Made by a program: the position numbers and the translations under genes
In this document: piece after piece, positions 51,938-61,276 of the stretch
How the letters are laid out: each line of letters begins with the position of its first letter
Position numbering within the stretch: position 1 is the stretch's first letter
NCBI GenBank assembly: GCA_963794685.1
Contig: CAWCFK010000005.1
Location: 248,001-312,000, forward strand
Source of the DNA: CAVTWH01 sp963794685
GTDB lineage: Bacteria; Actinomycetota; Actinomycetes; Mycobacteriales; Micromonosporaceae
Length of the DNA: 64,000 bases
Reading direction: 5' to 3'
The notes under the pieces: generated by a model
Told to the model about the DNA's origin: nothing
Databases searched by the model: none
Seen by the model: only the letters and a program-made list of their open reading frames with translations

Positions 51938-52807
51938 ATGACAGCCGACCTGCGCGTGCTCGCCGACGGGTTCACCATGCTGGAATCCGGTCGCTGGCAC
52001 GACGGCCGGCTCTGGGTGGCGCACTGGGCCTCCGGCGAGATCCTCGCCGTCGACCTCGACGGCCGGGTCGAGCGGATGGCCGACGGCCCGCCCGGGTACG
52101 GCTGGTCCTTCGACTGGCTGCCCGACGGCCGCCGCCTCACCACCGGCCCGACGCTGGTGGTCTCCGACGCCGACGGGCGCGACGAGCCGTACGGACACCT
52201 CGCCGACCTGGCCCCGCACGGCTGGAACGAAATCGTGGTCACCAGCGGCGGCGACGTCTACCTCAACGGCTTCGAGTTCGACCTGGCCGGCGGCGGCGCC
52301 CCGAAGCCGGGCATCGTCGCCCTGGTCCACCCGGACGGCAGCTCCCGCGTCGTCACCGACGGCCTGCAGTTCCCCAACGGCATGGCGCTCACCCCCGACG
52401 GCCGGACGCTGCTGGTGTCCGAGTCGTTCGCCGGGCGCATCGCGGCCTTCGACATCGCCGCGGACGGCTCGCTCACCGGTCGGCGGGCCTGGGCCGAAGG
52501 GGTGGCCCCGGACGGCATCTGCGTCGACGCCGAGGGCGCCGTCTGGTCCGGCGCGGCCGACATCCAGATGCTCGGCGCCGGACCCGACGCCCCCGGCGGC
52601 GCCGCCATCCGGGTCCGGGAAGGCGGCGAGATCACCGACCGGGTCGAGTTCGACCGGCCGGGATTCTCCTACGCGCTGGGCGGCCCGGCCGGTCGCACGC
52701 TGTTCGCCCTCACCACCCAGTGGCGGGGATTCGACCAGATCGACGCGAACGCCGCCGAGCGCACCGGACGGATCCTCGCCGTCGAGGTGACCGTACCGGC
52801 CGCCTGA
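51938..52807 (+). CDS. SMP-30/gluconolactonase-like beta-propeller hydrolase
   Basis: 289 aa, six-bladed propeller. Metal-site regions of the SMP-30 family: LESGRWHDGRLWVAHWASGE (Glu), GWNEIVVTSGGDVYLNGFEF (Asn), LQFPNGMALTPDGRTLLVSE (Asn) and VAPDGICVDAEGAVWSGAAD (Asp). Members hydrolyse sugar lactones or other esters. No signal peptide, so cytosolic. ATG 51938 with TAGGAT 7 nt upstream. Divergent from its likely regulator and convergent with metH (9 bp). Confidence 0.9.
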   Translation: MTADLRVLADGFTMLESGRWHDGRLWVAHWASGEILAVDLDGRVERMADGPPGYGWSFDWLPDGRRLTTGPTLVVSDADGRDEPYGHLADLAPHGWNEIVVTSGGDVYLNGFEFDLAGGGAPKPGIVALVHPDGSSRVVTDGLQFPNGMALTPDGRTLLVSESFAGRIAAFDIAADGSLTGRRAWAEGVAPDGICVDAEGAVWSGAADIQMLGAGPDAPGGAAIRVREGGEITDRVEFDRPGFSYALGGPAGRTLFALTTQWRGFDQIDANAAERTGRILAVEVTVPAA

Positions 52808-52816
52808 GGACGGCGC

Positions 52817-55800
52817 TCAGCGGGCGTTGAAGTAGTTGGCTTCCGGGTGGTGCACGATGACGGCGTCGGTGGACTGCTCCGGTACCAGCTGGAACTCCTC
52901 CGACAGCTGCACCCCGATGCGCCCCGCGTCCAGCAGCGACACCACGGTCGCCCGGTCGGCCAGCTCCGGGCAGGCCGGGTAGCCGAAGGCGTACCGGCAG
53001 CCCCGGTACTCGGTGCGCAGCAGGCCGTCCAGGTCGGCCGGGTCGGAGTCGGCCAGCGTCCGGCCGGACGGCAGCACCAGCTCGGCGCGCACCCGCCGGT
53101 GCCAGTACTCGGCCAGCGCCTCGGTCAGCTGCACCGACAGGCCGTGCACCTCCAGGTAGTCGCGGTAGTTGTTGGCGGCGAACAGCTTCGCGGCGTACTC
53201 GCTCACCGGGCTGCCGACGGTGACCAGTTGCAGCGCCACCACGTCCGGGCCGGCCTCCCGGGGGCGGAAGAAGTCGGCCAGGCAGAGTCGGCGCTCCTGA
53301 CGCTGGCGAGGGAAGGTGAACCGGGCCCGCTCGCTGTGCCCGTTCTCGTCCAGCAGCACCAGGGTGTTGCCCTCGGAGTAGGCGGGGAAGTAGCCGTAGA
53401 CGACGGCAGCCTCCAGCACCTGGTCGGCGGTGAGCCGGTCCAGCCAGTAGCGCAGCCGGGGCCGGCCGTCGGTCTCCACCAGCTCCTCGTAGCTGGGGCC
53501 GGCACCGCCCCGGGAGCCGCGCAGCCCCCACTGGCCGAGGAAGGTGGCCCGCTCGTCCAGCAGCGCGGCGTACTCGGCCAGGGCGATGCCCTTGACCACG
53601 CGGGTACCGAGGAACGGCGGGGTGGGCACGTCGACGTCCAGCGCCACGTCGGAGCGTACCGAGGCGTCGTCGAGCGGGGGCAGCTCGGCGGTGACGGTGG
53701 CGCGCTGCCGCGCCCGGCGGGCCTTGCGGGCGGCCAGGGCGGCCTGGCGGTCAGGGTCGACCACGACCGCTGCGCCGCGCCGGGCTGCCATCACCGAGTC
53801 CATCAGGGACAGTCCCTCGAAGGCGTCCCGGGCGTAGTGCACCTCGCCGCCGGTGAACAGCTCGCGCAGGTCGTCCTCCACGTACGCGCGGGTCAGCGCC
53901 GCCCCGCCGAGCAGCACCGGCCAGCGCGAGGCCAGCCCGCGCTGGAGCATCTCGGCCAGGTTCTCCTTCATGATCACGGTGCTCTTGACCAGCAGGCCGG
54001 ACATGCCGATGGCGTCGGCGTCGTGCTGCGCCGCGGCGTCCAGGATCGCCGAGATCGGCTGCTTGATGCCGAGGTTGACCACCGTGTACCCGTTGTTGGA
54101 CAAGATGATGTCGACCAGGTTCTTGCCGATGTCGTGCACGTCGCCGCGCACCGTGGCGAGCACGATGGTGCCTTTGCCCGCGCTGTCGGCCTTGGCCAGG
54201 TGCGGTTCCAGGTGGGCCACGGCGAGCTTCATCACCTCGGCGGACTGGAGCACGAACGGCAACTGCATCTGGCCGGAGCCGAACAGGTCGCCGACGGTCT
54301 TCATGCCGGCCAGCAGGGTGTCGTTGATGATCTGCAGCGCGGTCCGGCTGCGCAGCGCCTCGTCCAGGTCGGCGGCCAGGCCGTTGCGTTCGCCGTCCAC
54401 GATGCGTCGCTGCAGCCGCTCGTCCAGCGGCAGCGCGGCCAGCTCCTGGGCGCGGGAGGCCCGGGCGGAGGCGGCGTTGACCCCTTCGAAGAGCTGGATG
54501 AAGCGCTGCAGCGGGTCGTAGCCGTCGCGACGGCGGTCGTAGAGCAGGTCGAGGGCGATCTGGCGCTGCTCGTCCGGGATCTTCGCCATCGGCAGGATCT
54601 TGCTGGCGTGCACGATGGCCGAGGTCAGCCCGGCCTGTTGGCACTCGTGCAGGAAGACCGAGTTGAGCACCTGCCGGGCCGCCGGGTTGAGGCCGAAGGA
54701 GACGTTGGAGATGCCGAGGGTGAAGTTGACGCCGGGGTAGCGCCGGCTGATCTCCCGGATCGCCCCGATGGTCTCGATGGCGTCCCGGCGGGTCTCCTCC
54801 TGGCCGGTGGAGACCGGGAAGGTCAGGCAGTCGACCAGGATGTCGGCGACCTTCAGGCCCCACCGGCCGGTCAGGTCGTCGATCAGCCGGCCGGCCACCC
54901 GCACCTTCCAGTCGGCGGTACGCGCCTGGCCCTCCTCGTCGATCGTCAACGCCACCACGGCGGCGCCGTGCTCGCGCACGATCGGCATCACCCGGGCGTA
55001 GCGGGACTGCGGGCCGTCACCGTCCTCGAAGTTCACCGAGTTGACCACGCACCGCCCGCCCAGCGCCTCCAGGCCGGCCTCGATGACCGCCGGCTCGGTG
55101 GAGTCCAGCATCACCGGCAGCGTGGAGGCGGTGGCGAACCGGCTGGCCAGCTCCCGCATGTCGGCCGCGCCGTCCCGGCCGACGTAGTCGACGCACAGGT
55201 CGAGCAGGTGCGAGCCGTCGCGGGCCTGGTCACGGGCGATCTCGACGCAGCGGTGCAGGTCACCGGCGAGCATCGCGTCACGGAATGCCTTGGAGCCGTT
55301 GGCGTTGGTCCGCTCCCCCACCAACAGCACGCTCGCCTCCTGGGCGAACGGCACGTGGTGGTAGAGGCTGGCCACACCCGGTTCGGCGCGCGGGGTCCGG
55401 GCCGCGCGCGGCGCGTCGGCGACCGCCCGCGCGACGGCGGCGATGTGCTCCGGGGTGGTACCGCAGCAGCCACCCACCAGCGCCGCCCCGTAGCCGGTGA
55501 CGAACTGGCTCAGCGCCTGTGCCAACTCGTCCGGGGTGAGCGGGTAGCGGGCGCCGTCCGGGGTGAGCAGCGGCAGGCCGGCATTGGGCATCACCGACAG
55601 CGGCAGTGCGGTGTGCTGCGAGAGGTAGCGCAGGTGCTCGGTCATCTCGGCCGGCCCGGTGGCGCAGTTGAGCCCGATCAGGTCGATGCCCAGCGGCTCC
55701 AGCGCGGTCAGCGCCGCACCGATCTCGCTGCCCAGCAGCATCGTGCCGGTGGTCTCCACGGTGACGTGGGCGATGATCGGGACGCTGCTGCCCAGCTCGG

Positions 55801-56335
55801 CCATGGCCCGGTGGCCGGCCACGATGGCGGCCTTGGCCTGCAGCAGATCCTGGCAGGTCTCGATGATCAGCGCGTCCGCGCCGCCTTCCAGCAGACCGGC
55901 CGCGTTCTCCTGGTACGCGTCGCGCAGCGCCCGGTAGGGCGCGTGCCCGAGGGTCGGCAGCCGGGAACCCGGGCCGATCGAGCCGAGCACGAAGCGGGGC
56001 CGGTCGGCGGTGGCGTACCGGTCGGCCGCCGCCCGGGCCAGCGCGGCCCCGGCCCGGGACAGCTCGCGGATCTGGTCGGCAATTCCGTAGTCACCGAGAT
56101 TTGGCAGATTGGCGCCGAACGTGTTGGTCTCCACGCAGTCCGCGCCGGCCGCCAGATACGCCTCGTGCACCCCGGTCACCACGTCCGGCCGGGTCACGTT
56201 GAGGATCTCGTTGCACCCCTCGTGGCCGCGGAAATCGGTGTCCACGGCCAGGTCAGCGGCCTGCAGCATGGTGCCCATCGCGCCGTCCGCGACCAGTACC
56301 CGCGTCGCCAGCGTCTCCATCAGCGCATGTGCCAC
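52817..56335 (-). CDS. metH: Cobalamin-dependent methionine synthase MetH
   Basis: 1172 aa, full length. Homocysteine domain (1-305) with zinc ligands Cys224 (GLNCATGP), Cys290 and Cys291 (VGGCCGTTPEH); methyl-tetrahydrofolate domain (about 335-615) with LLVGERTNANGSKAFRDAML; cap and B12 domain (about 640-870) with DVHDIGKN, His734 being the cobalt ligand; SAM-binding activation domain (900-1172) ending VHHPEANYFNAR. It makes methionine from homocysteine and methyl-THF. GTG 56335 has TAGCCT 7 nt upstream. The 116-bp upstream gap is too short for a cobalamin riboswitch. Divergent from the PAC2 gene. Confidence 0.97.
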   Translation of the reverse strand: MAHALMETLATRVLVADGAMGTMLQAADLAVDTDFRGHEGCNEILNVTRPDVVTGVHEAYLAAGADCVETNTFGANLPNLGDYGIADQIRELSRAGAALARAAADRYATADRPRFVLGSIGPGSRLPTLGHAPYRALRDAYQENAAGLLEGGADALIIETCQDLLQAKAAIVAGHRAMAELGSSVPIIAHVTVETTGTMLLGSEIGAALTALEPLGIDLIGLNCATGPAEMTEHLRYLSQHTALPLSVMPNAGLPLLTPDGARYPLTPDELAQALSQFVTGYGAALVGGCCGTTPEHIAAVARAVADAPRAARTPRAEPGVASLYHHVPFAQEASVLLVGERTNANGSKAFRDAMLAGDLHRCVEIARDQARDGSHLLDLCVDYVGRDGAADMRELASRFATASTLPVMLDSTEPAVIEAGLEALGGRCVVNSVNFEDGDGPQSRYARVMPIVREHGAAVVALTIDEEGQARTADWKVRVAGRLIDDLTGRWGLKVADILVDCLTFPVSTGQEETRRDAIETIGAIREISRRYPGVNFTLGISNVSFGLNPAARQVLNSVFLHECQQAGLTSAIVHASKILPMAKIPDEQRQIALDLLYDRRRDGYDPLQRFIQLFEGVNAASARASRAQELAALPLDERLQRRIVDGERNGLAADLDEALRSRTALQIINDTLLAGMKTVGDLFGSGQMQLPFVLQSAEVMKLAVAHLEPHLAKADSAGKGTIVLATVRGDVHDIGKNLVDIILSNNGYTVVNLGIKQPISAILDAAAQHDADAIGMSGLLVKSTVIMKENLAEMLQRGLASRWPVLLGGAALTRAYVEDDLRELFTGGEVHYARDAFEGLSLMDSVMAARRGAAVVVDPDRQAALAARKARRARQRATVTAELPPLDDASVRSDVALDVDVPTPPFLGTRVVKGIALAEYAALLDERATFLGQWGLRGSRGGAGPSYEELVETDGRPRLRYWLDRLTADQVLEAAVVYGYFPAYSEGNTLVLLDENGHSERARFTFPRQRQERRLCLADFFRPREAGPDVVALQLVTVGSPVSEYAAKLFAANNYRDYLEVHGLSVQLTEALAEYWHRRVRAELVLPSGRTLADSDPADLDGLLRTEYRGCRYAFGYPACPELADRATVVSLLDAGRIGVQLSEEFQLVPEQSTDAVIVHHPEANYFNAR

Positions 56336-56342
56336 GCCGTCC

Positions 56343-56348
56343 AGGCTA
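56343..56348 (-). promoter_or_regulatory. -10-like hexamer TAGCCT of metH
   Basis: TAGCCT is 7 nt before GTG 56335; no ribosome-binding site or long leader. Confidence 0.45.
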
Positions 56349-56439
56349 AAGGGGGCGCGGGCGCGACCCGCCGGGCACTCTCACGGTCTGGACGCGCCGG
56401 TTGCCCCGGGCATTGTCTGGCGCGCAGCGCTGCGCCAAC

Positions 56440-56445
56440 TAGGCT
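56440..56445 (+). promoter_or_regulatory. -10-like hexamer TAGGCT of the PAC2 gene
   Basis: TAGGCT is 6 nt before GTG 56452. Confidence 0.5.
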
Positions 56446-56451
56446 GGGCAC

Positions 56452-57397
56452 GTGAGCGAGTTCGACGGTCTGCCCATGCTGCGCAATCCGGTGGCGATCG
56501 CGGCGTTCGAAGGTTGGAACGACGCCGCCGACGCCTCGACCGCTGCCGTGGAGCACCTGGAGCAGGTCTGGACGGCCCGCCCGATCAGCGCCCTGGATCC
56601 GGAGGAGTTCTACGACTTCCAGGTCAACCGGCCCCAGGTGTCGATGCGAGGGTGACAAGCGTCGTATCGAGTGGCCCACCACCCGGTTCTCGGTGGCCAC
56701 CCCGCCCGGCACCGACCGCGACGTGCTGCTGATCCGCGGGATCGAGCCGTCGATGCGCTGGCGCAGCTTCTGCGGCGAGGTGCTGGAGCTGTGCCACAGC
56801 CTGGAGGTCAACCGGATCGTGCTGCTCGGCGCGCTGCTCGCCGACGTGCCCTATACCCGGCCGCTGCCGATCACCGGCAGCGCCGCCACCCGCGACGACG
56901 CCGAGCGTTTCGGCCTCACCCCGAACCGGTACGAGGGGCCGACCGGCATCGTCGGCGTGCTGCACGAGGCGGCCGGCCACGCCGACCTGGAGGCGCTGTC
57001 CTTCTGGGTGCACGTGCCGCACTACGCCACCAACCCGCCCTGCCCGAAGGCGACGCTGGCCCTGCTGCACCGCTTGGAGAACGTGCTCGACCTGCCGGTA
57101 CCGATGATGGACCTGGCGGAGCAGGCGCGCCGAGTGGGAGCAGCGGCTGCCACCGCCGCCGAGCAGGACGCCGAGCTCTCCGAGTACGTCCGCGAGCTGG
57201 AGGAGCGGGTCGGCGACGAGGGCATGCAGCCGCTCTCCGGCGACGAGATCGCCCAGGAGTTCGAGAAGTACCTGCGCCGCCGGCGGCGGCTCCGCCGGCC
57301 CCGCCGCCGGTACGCTGGTAGGCCGAGCCGTACCGCAGCCGGAATCGCCTTGCCTGTCCGCTCTGTGCGGCGCGTCACTTCCGCTAAGGCGTCCTAG
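56452..57397 (+). CDS. PAC2-family (proteasome assembly chaperone 2-like) protein, frameshifted
   Basis: About 310 aa when repaired. The N-terminus PMLRNPVAIAAFEGWNDAAD and the end of that piece, LDPEEFYDFQVNRPQVSMR, are typical of bacterial PAC2 proteins; a two-base loss in a CGCG run near 56648 then breaks the frame. It resumes with DRDVLLIRGIEPSMRWRSFC, VLLGALLADVPYTRPLPITG and HEAAGHADLEALSFWVHVPH. An extra C and a missing G around 57128-57150 shift a short stretch near RRVGAAAA. The function of bacterial members is unknown despite the name. Start GTG 56452 with TAGGCT 6 nt upstream. Confidence 0.82.
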
Positions 57398-57408
57398 GAG
57401 GCTAGGGT

Positions 57409-58233
57409 ATGGAAATGGGGATGGAGATCAATCCGGGGACGGCGGAGTTTCCGCACCGGCAGATCGCCGAGCAGCTGCGGGCCCAGATCCGGCGCGGCGA
57501 CTGGGCGCCGGGGCAGCGGCTGCCGTCGATCCCGGCGATCGCGCAGATGTTCGGCGTGGCCAAGCAGACCGTCCAGCGGACCATCGACCAGCTACGGGTC
57601 GAGGGCTGCTGATCACCCGGCCGGGGTCGGGCACCTACGTGCGGGGTACCCGGCGACGGCTCAACCGGCTCTCCCGTGGCCGGTACGGCGCCCACCGCGG
57701 CTACCACGCCGACCTGGCCAACCGGTACCGCCAGCAGCTGCTCTACGTCGGCCGCTCCGCCGCGCCGCCGGAGGTGGCCGACGCCTTCGGCCTGGCCGAC
57801 GGCGTCGAACTGGTGGTCCGCCGGCACCTGGTCACGGTGCGCGCCGGCGCGGGCGGCAGGACGCCCCGGTGGAGGTGGGGGCCTCGTGGCTGCTGCCGCG
57901 GGACGCGGCCGGTACCGACCTGGAGCGGATCGACCGCCTTCGGCCGCCCGCTCTACCAGGAGGTCGAGGAGGTCACCGGGCGCCGCTACGCCACCGCCAG
58001 CGACCAGCTCACCGCCCGGCTGCCCAGCCGGGAGGAGGCCGAGACTGCTGGCCATCCGGCCGGACACGCCGGTGCTGCACCTGCTGCACGTGGCGCTTCG
58101 ACGCCCGCACAAGCCGATCGAGGTGGCGCTGGCCACCTGGCCGGGGCCGATCACCGCCCTCACCGAGGAGTACCCGGTACCCGCCGCCCGCCCGGCGCCC
58201 GACCCGGCCGACCCCGACTTCGCCCTCGGCTGA
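57409..58233 (+). CDS. GntR-family regulator with UTRA-like domain, frameshifted
   Basis: About 275 aa when repaired. ATG 57409 follows AGGAGG. The GntR wHTH (10-70) has FPHRQIAEQLRAQIRRGDWA, GQRLPSIPAIAQMFGVAKQT and VQRTIDQLRVEG; a missing base near 57607 then introduces a stop, after which LITRPGSGTYVRGTRRR resumes in another frame. The ligand-binding part shows QEVEEVTGRRYATASDQLTA and RPDTPVLHLLHVA, with further breaks near 57862, 57940 and 58047. Located 11 bp after the PAC2 gene, so probably the same transcript. Effector unknown. Confidence 0.78.
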
Positions 58234-58287
58234 GGCTCAGCCGGGGACCCGGTACACGGTGGCCGCCGGGTCCGGCACACCACCGGG

Positions 58288-58323
58288 CCGGTTACAGCGC
58301 CGGTGTACCGGCGCTGTAACCGG
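58288..58323. terminator. Perfect inverted repeat/terminator downstream of the GntR gene
   Basis: Seventeen-base perfect arms with a 2-nt centre (58288-58304 and 58307-58323), 55 bp after the GntR stop. On the minus strand it overlaps the end of a possible short coding stretch. Likely a bidirectional terminator. Confidence 0.7.
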
Positions 58324-58520
58324 GGTCGCGGATGTAGTAGTCGAAGCTGGTCACGGCCGGGCTGGCCACGGTGCTGTCGGTGGCGCCGTTGCCCACCGGC
58401 AGCACCCGGCCGGGTCCGGCACCAGGGGTCCGCACTGCGCGGTCTCGGACTCGGGCGGGGAATTGTCACCAGCGCAGCGCAGTTGTCCTGTTCTTCCTGC
58501 GTTGTCTCGTCGGACGACTC
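58305..58520 (-). pseudogene. Possible short or broken reading frame downstream of mshC
   Basis: On the minus strand, three pieces in different frames read like one protein end: ESSDETTQEEQDNCAALVTI, then ESETAQCGPLVPDPAG, then SFDYYIRDPGYSAGVPAL before TAA in the hairpin at 58288-58323. Two one-base breaks would join them. No start or signal peptide is visible because mshC lies immediately upstream. It could be a small gene affected by the same sequence errors as its neighbours, the residue of a larger gene, or chance. Confidence 0.3.
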
Positions 58521-58522
58521 TG

Positions 58523-59764
58523 CTACAACCGGACGCCGAGCAACGCGTCCACCGTGTCGGCCACCAGCGCCGGGGCCTGTGCGTCGGTGCCCTCGCCGGC
58601 CAGCGCCGCGTCGGCCCAGGCGTCCACCAGCAGCAGCGCCCGGGGGGTGTCGAGGTCGTCGGCGAGCGCTTCGCGTACCTGCGCCAACAGCTGCTCCCCC
58701 GACGGCCCGCACGGCGCCGCGACGCCGCCGCGCCACCGCGACAGCCGCTGGATACCGGCCTTGAGCACGTCGTCGGTCCACTGGCGGTCGGTGCGGTAGT
58801 GGTCGGCGAGCAGCCCCAGCCGGACCGCCATCGGCTCCACGTGGTCGGCCCGCAGCCGGGAGACGAACACCAGGTTGCCCTTGGACTTGCTCATCTTCTC
58901 GCCGTTCAGGCCGATCATGCCGGCGTGCACGTAGTGGCTGGCGAACGGTGCCTCGCCGGTGAGCACCTCGGCGTGCGCCGCGGACATCTCGTGGTGCGGG
59001 AAGAGCAGGTCGTTGCCGCCACCCTGGACGTCGATCCGGTCACCGAGCAGGCCCAGGGCGATCACCGCGCACTCGATGTGCCAGCCGGGGCGTCCCGGGC
59101 CGAGCGGCCCGCCCGGCCAGGCCGGCTCACCGTCCCGCGCGCCGCGCCACAGCAGCGGGTCGAGCGCGTCGCGCTTGCCCGCACGGGTGGGGTCGCCGCC
59201 CCGCTCGGCGAAGAACCCGAGCATCTGCTCGCGGGACAGGTTCGACTCGTAGCCGAACCGGGGGGCGCTGGTCAGGTCGAAGTAGACGTCGCCGGAGCCG
59301 TCCGCCAGCCGGTAGGCGATGCCCCGGTCGAGCAGTTCGACGACCTTGACGGCGATGCCGGGGATCGACTCGACGGCGCCCACGTAGTGGCTGGGCGGCA
59401 GGATCCGCAGCGACTCCATGTCCTCACGGAACAGCGCGGTCTCCCGCATCGCCAGTACCACCCAGTCCTCGCCGTCCCGGGTGGCGCGCTCCAGCAGCGG
59501 GTCGTCGATGTCGGTGACGTTCTGCACGTAGTCGACGGTGTGGCCGTAGTCGCGCCAGAAGCGGTTCACCAGGTCAAAGGTGATCATCGTGGCGGCGTGG
59601 CCGAGGTGGGTGGCGTCGTACGGGGTGATGCCGCAGACGTACATCCGGGCCACCCCGTCGACCGGGCGGCTGGCGTGCCGGGCCCGGCGGGCCGAGTCGA
59701 ACAGGGCCAGCACGGTGCGCTCGCCGGGCAGCTTCGGCAGGTCCGGTGCGATCCACGAGTCCAT
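58523..59764 (-). CDS. mshC: Mycothiol ligase MshC (Cys:GlcN-Ins ligase)
   Basis: 413 aa, class I cysteinyl-tRNA-synthetase-like fold without the anticodon-binding domain. Zinc/cysteine site Cys44 (MYVCGITPYDATHLGHA) with the HxGH motif at 53-56, GRPGWHIECAVIALG with a further zinc Cys, the NDLLFPHHEMSAA region and GEKMSKSKGN (KMSKS loop). It joins cysteine to GlcN-inositol using ATP in mycothiol synthesis, which is specific to Actinobacteria. ATG 59764 has TAGGGT 6 nt upstream. Followed upstream by the SCO1664-like and DUF3090 genes in the same direction. Confidence 0.96.
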   Translation of the reverse strand: MDSWIAPDLPKLPGERTVLALFDSARRARHASRPVDGVARMYVCGITPYDATHLGHAATMITFDLVNRFWRDYGHTVDYVQNVTDIDDPLLERATRDGEDWVVLAMRETALFREDMESLRILPPSHYVGAVESIPGIAVKVVELLDRGIAYRLADGSGDVYFDLTSAPRFGYESNLSREQMLGFFAERGGDPTRAGKRDALDPLLWRGARDGEPAWPGGPLGPGRPGWHIECAVIALGLLGDRIDVQGGGNDLLFPHHEMSAAHAEVLTGEAPFASHYVHAGMIGLNGEKMSKSKGNLVFVSRLRADHVEPMAVRLGLLADHYRTDRQWTDDVLKAGIQRLSRWRGGVAAPCGPSGEQLLAQVREALADDLDTPRALLLVDAWADAALAGEGTDAQAPALVADTVDALLGVRL

Positions 59765-59770
59765 GACCCC

Positions 59771-59776
59771 ACCCTA
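59771..59776 (-). promoter_or_regulatory. -10-like hexamer TAGGGT of mshC
   Basis: TAGGGT is 6 nt before ATG 59764, in the 74-bp gap after the SCO1664-like gene; mshC therefore may be transcribed on its own leaderless mRNA. Confidence 0.5.
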
Positions 59777-59838
59777 GCGATCTCAGTACGCGGGGCGCCG
59801 TCACCCTGTGTCGGGTGGCGCCGGTCACCCGCAGCCGC

Positions 59839-60645
59839 TCAGATCGGCGGCCAGGGTACCGCCGGCCAGTCGGGACTGGGTCCGGGGAAGGTGGTGGTGT
59901 GCAGCAGCCGGTCGATGCGGTGACCCACGTGGCGTACCTCACTGTTGGTCAGGTGCTCGCAGAGCGCCTCGCCGAGCCCGTCGGCGAGCTGGTCGCGTAG
60001 CCGCTCCAGCACCTGCAGCGCCTCGCTCGGCAGCGGGTCGTCCACCCAACCCCACAGCACCGTGCGCAGCTTCTCCTCGACGTTGAAGCAGACCCCGTGG
60101 TCGCAGCCGTAGACGTGGCCGCCGGGGGCGTAGAGGACGTGGCCGCCCTTGCGGTCGGCGTTGTTGGCTATCGCGTCCAGCACGGCCAGCCGCCACAGCC
60201 GCGGGTCGTCGGCGTGGGCCAGCACGTACGGCTTGCCGTCGGTGTCCTGGGCCGACATGACCCGGCGCCAGCCGTGCGGGACCTTGCGCGCCGGGACGAA
60301 GCCGACCAGCATCTCGGCGTCCTCCGGCTCGTCCACCCACAGCTGGCAGGCGCCCGGCCCGAGCGGACCCGACTCGCGCAGCACCGTGGGTGGTACGCAG
60401 TCCCAGCCGGTGGCCGCCGACAGCAGGTACGCCGACACCTCGCGGCCGGCGAGCGTCCCGTCCGGGAAGTCCCACAGCGGCCGCTCGCCCCGGATCGGCT
60501 TGTAGACACAGTGCGCCTGCACGTCGGCCAGGGTGATGACAGCCCGCAGGGTGGTGTTGGAGGCGTCCACCAGGCGCCCTTCCAGCTCCATCTCGCCGTG
60601 CTGGAGCAGCTCCAGGGCATCGGCCTCGGCGAGCAGCGCGGTCAT
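59839..60645 (-). CDS. SCO1664-family protein (PI3/4-kinase-like fold)
   Basis: 268 aa from ATG 60645. QAHCVYKPIRGERPLWDFPD gives the ATP-binding Lys region, AVLDAIANNADRKGGH the catalytic-loop Asp, and HVYGCDHGVCFN the metal-binding Asp, an arrangement like phosphatidylinositol 3/4-kinase-type small kinases. The family is conserved in actinobacteria between mshC and the DUF3090 gene; its substrate is unknown. Only 5 bp separate it from the DUF3090 gene upstream. A longer upstream open frame is unlikely to be coding. Confidence 0.85.
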   Translation of the reverse strand: MTALLAEADALELLQHGEMELEGRLVDASNTTLRAVITLADVQAHCVYKPIRGERPLWDFPDGTLAGREVSAYLLSAATGWDCVPPTVLRESGPLGPGACQLWVDEPEDAEMLVGFVPARKVPHGWRRVMSAQDTDGKPYVLAHADDPRLWRLAVLDAIANNADRKGGHVLYAPGGHVYGCDHGVCFNVEEKLRTVLWGWVDDPLPSEALQVLERLRDQLADGLGEALCEHLTNSEVRHVGHRIDRLLHTTTFPGPSPDWPAVPWPPI

Positions 60646-60650
60646 GCCTG

Positions 60651-61226
60651 CTACCGGTGGTAGCCGTTGTGCCGGGGACAGAGGTGCCCCTTGGGATCCA
60701 GCGGCTGGCCGCACAGCGGGCACGGCGGACGGCCGGCGGCCACCACCCGCTTGGCCCGCTCGATGAAGTCCCGGGTCGCCGCGGGGGTCAACCGCACCCG
60801 CAGCCGGTCCAGGTCGGCGGTGTCCGCCTCGACGTCGGCGTCGTCGAGCTCCTCGTCGGCCTCCAGCTCCTCGGCGTCGCCCTCGCCGACGGCGATGGCC
60901 TCGATCACCACGGTGGCCGTCTCCACGTCGTAGGCCAGGCCCAGGGTGCCGACCTTGAACTCCTCGTCGACCGGGGTGTCCAGCGGCTCGTTGTCGGGGG
61001 TCATCGTGTCGGTCTCCGGCAACACCAGGCCGAACCGCCGGTGCGCCTCGCCGAGCAGCTCGTCGAGCTTCTCGGCGAGCAGACTCACCTGGACCTTCTC
61101 CAGGCCCACGCTGACCACCCGGCCGCCGCCCCGGGCCTGCAGGTAGAAAACCCGCTCACCGGGCTCGCCGACGGTACCCGCGACGAACCGCTCAGGCGGT
61201 TCGAAGGCGTACACCTGGTGGGTCAT
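60651..61226 (-). CDS. DUF3090-family protein with C-terminal zinc ribbon
   Basis: 191 aa. The N-terminus MTHQVYAFEPPERFVAGTVG and FYLQARGGGRVVSVGLEKVQ are DUF3090 hallmarks; there is a Glu/Asp-rich central segment (GDAEELEADEELDDADVEAD), and the C-terminus CPLCGQPLDPKGHLCPRHNG gives Cys/His ligands for a zinc ribbon. It is repeatedly found beside SCO1664-like and histidine phosphatase genes. Function unknown. ATG 61226 has TAGTGT 6 nt upstream. Confidence 0.92.
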   Translation of the reverse strand: MTHQVYAFEPPERFVAGTVGEPGERVFYLQARGGGRVVSVGLEKVQVSLLAEKLDELLGEAHRRFGLVLPETDTMTPDNEPLDTPVDEEFKVGTLGLAYDVETATVVIEAIAVGEGDAEELEADEELDDADVEADTADLDRLRVRLTPAATRDFIERAKRVVAAGRPPCPLCGQPLDPKGHLCPRHNGYHR

Positions 61227-61232
61227 GACAGC

Positions 61233-61238
61233 ACACTA
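61233..61238 (-). promoter_or_regulatory. -10-like hexamer TAGTGT of the DUF3090 gene
   Basis: TAGTGT is 6 nt before ATG 61226. Confidence 0.5.
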
Positions 61239-61276
61239 TCCGGTGCCGGCACGCCGGGTGCAGCGGAGTCGGTCGA

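Noticed and set aside
56336..56451. Cobalamin riboswitch upstream of metH
   Set aside because: The gap to the divergent gene is only 116 bp and metH appears leaderless; there is no room for a B12 riboswitch.
52847..56455. 1202-codon open frame on the plus strand opposite metH
   Set aside because: An antisense shadow caused by high GC; metH has complete domains and catalytic residues, and the shadow has none.
56452..57397. Functional link of the PAC2 gene to the proteasome locus
   Set aside because: The name reflects distant similarity to eukaryotic chaperones; it lies far from dop and arc and has no other supporting evidence.
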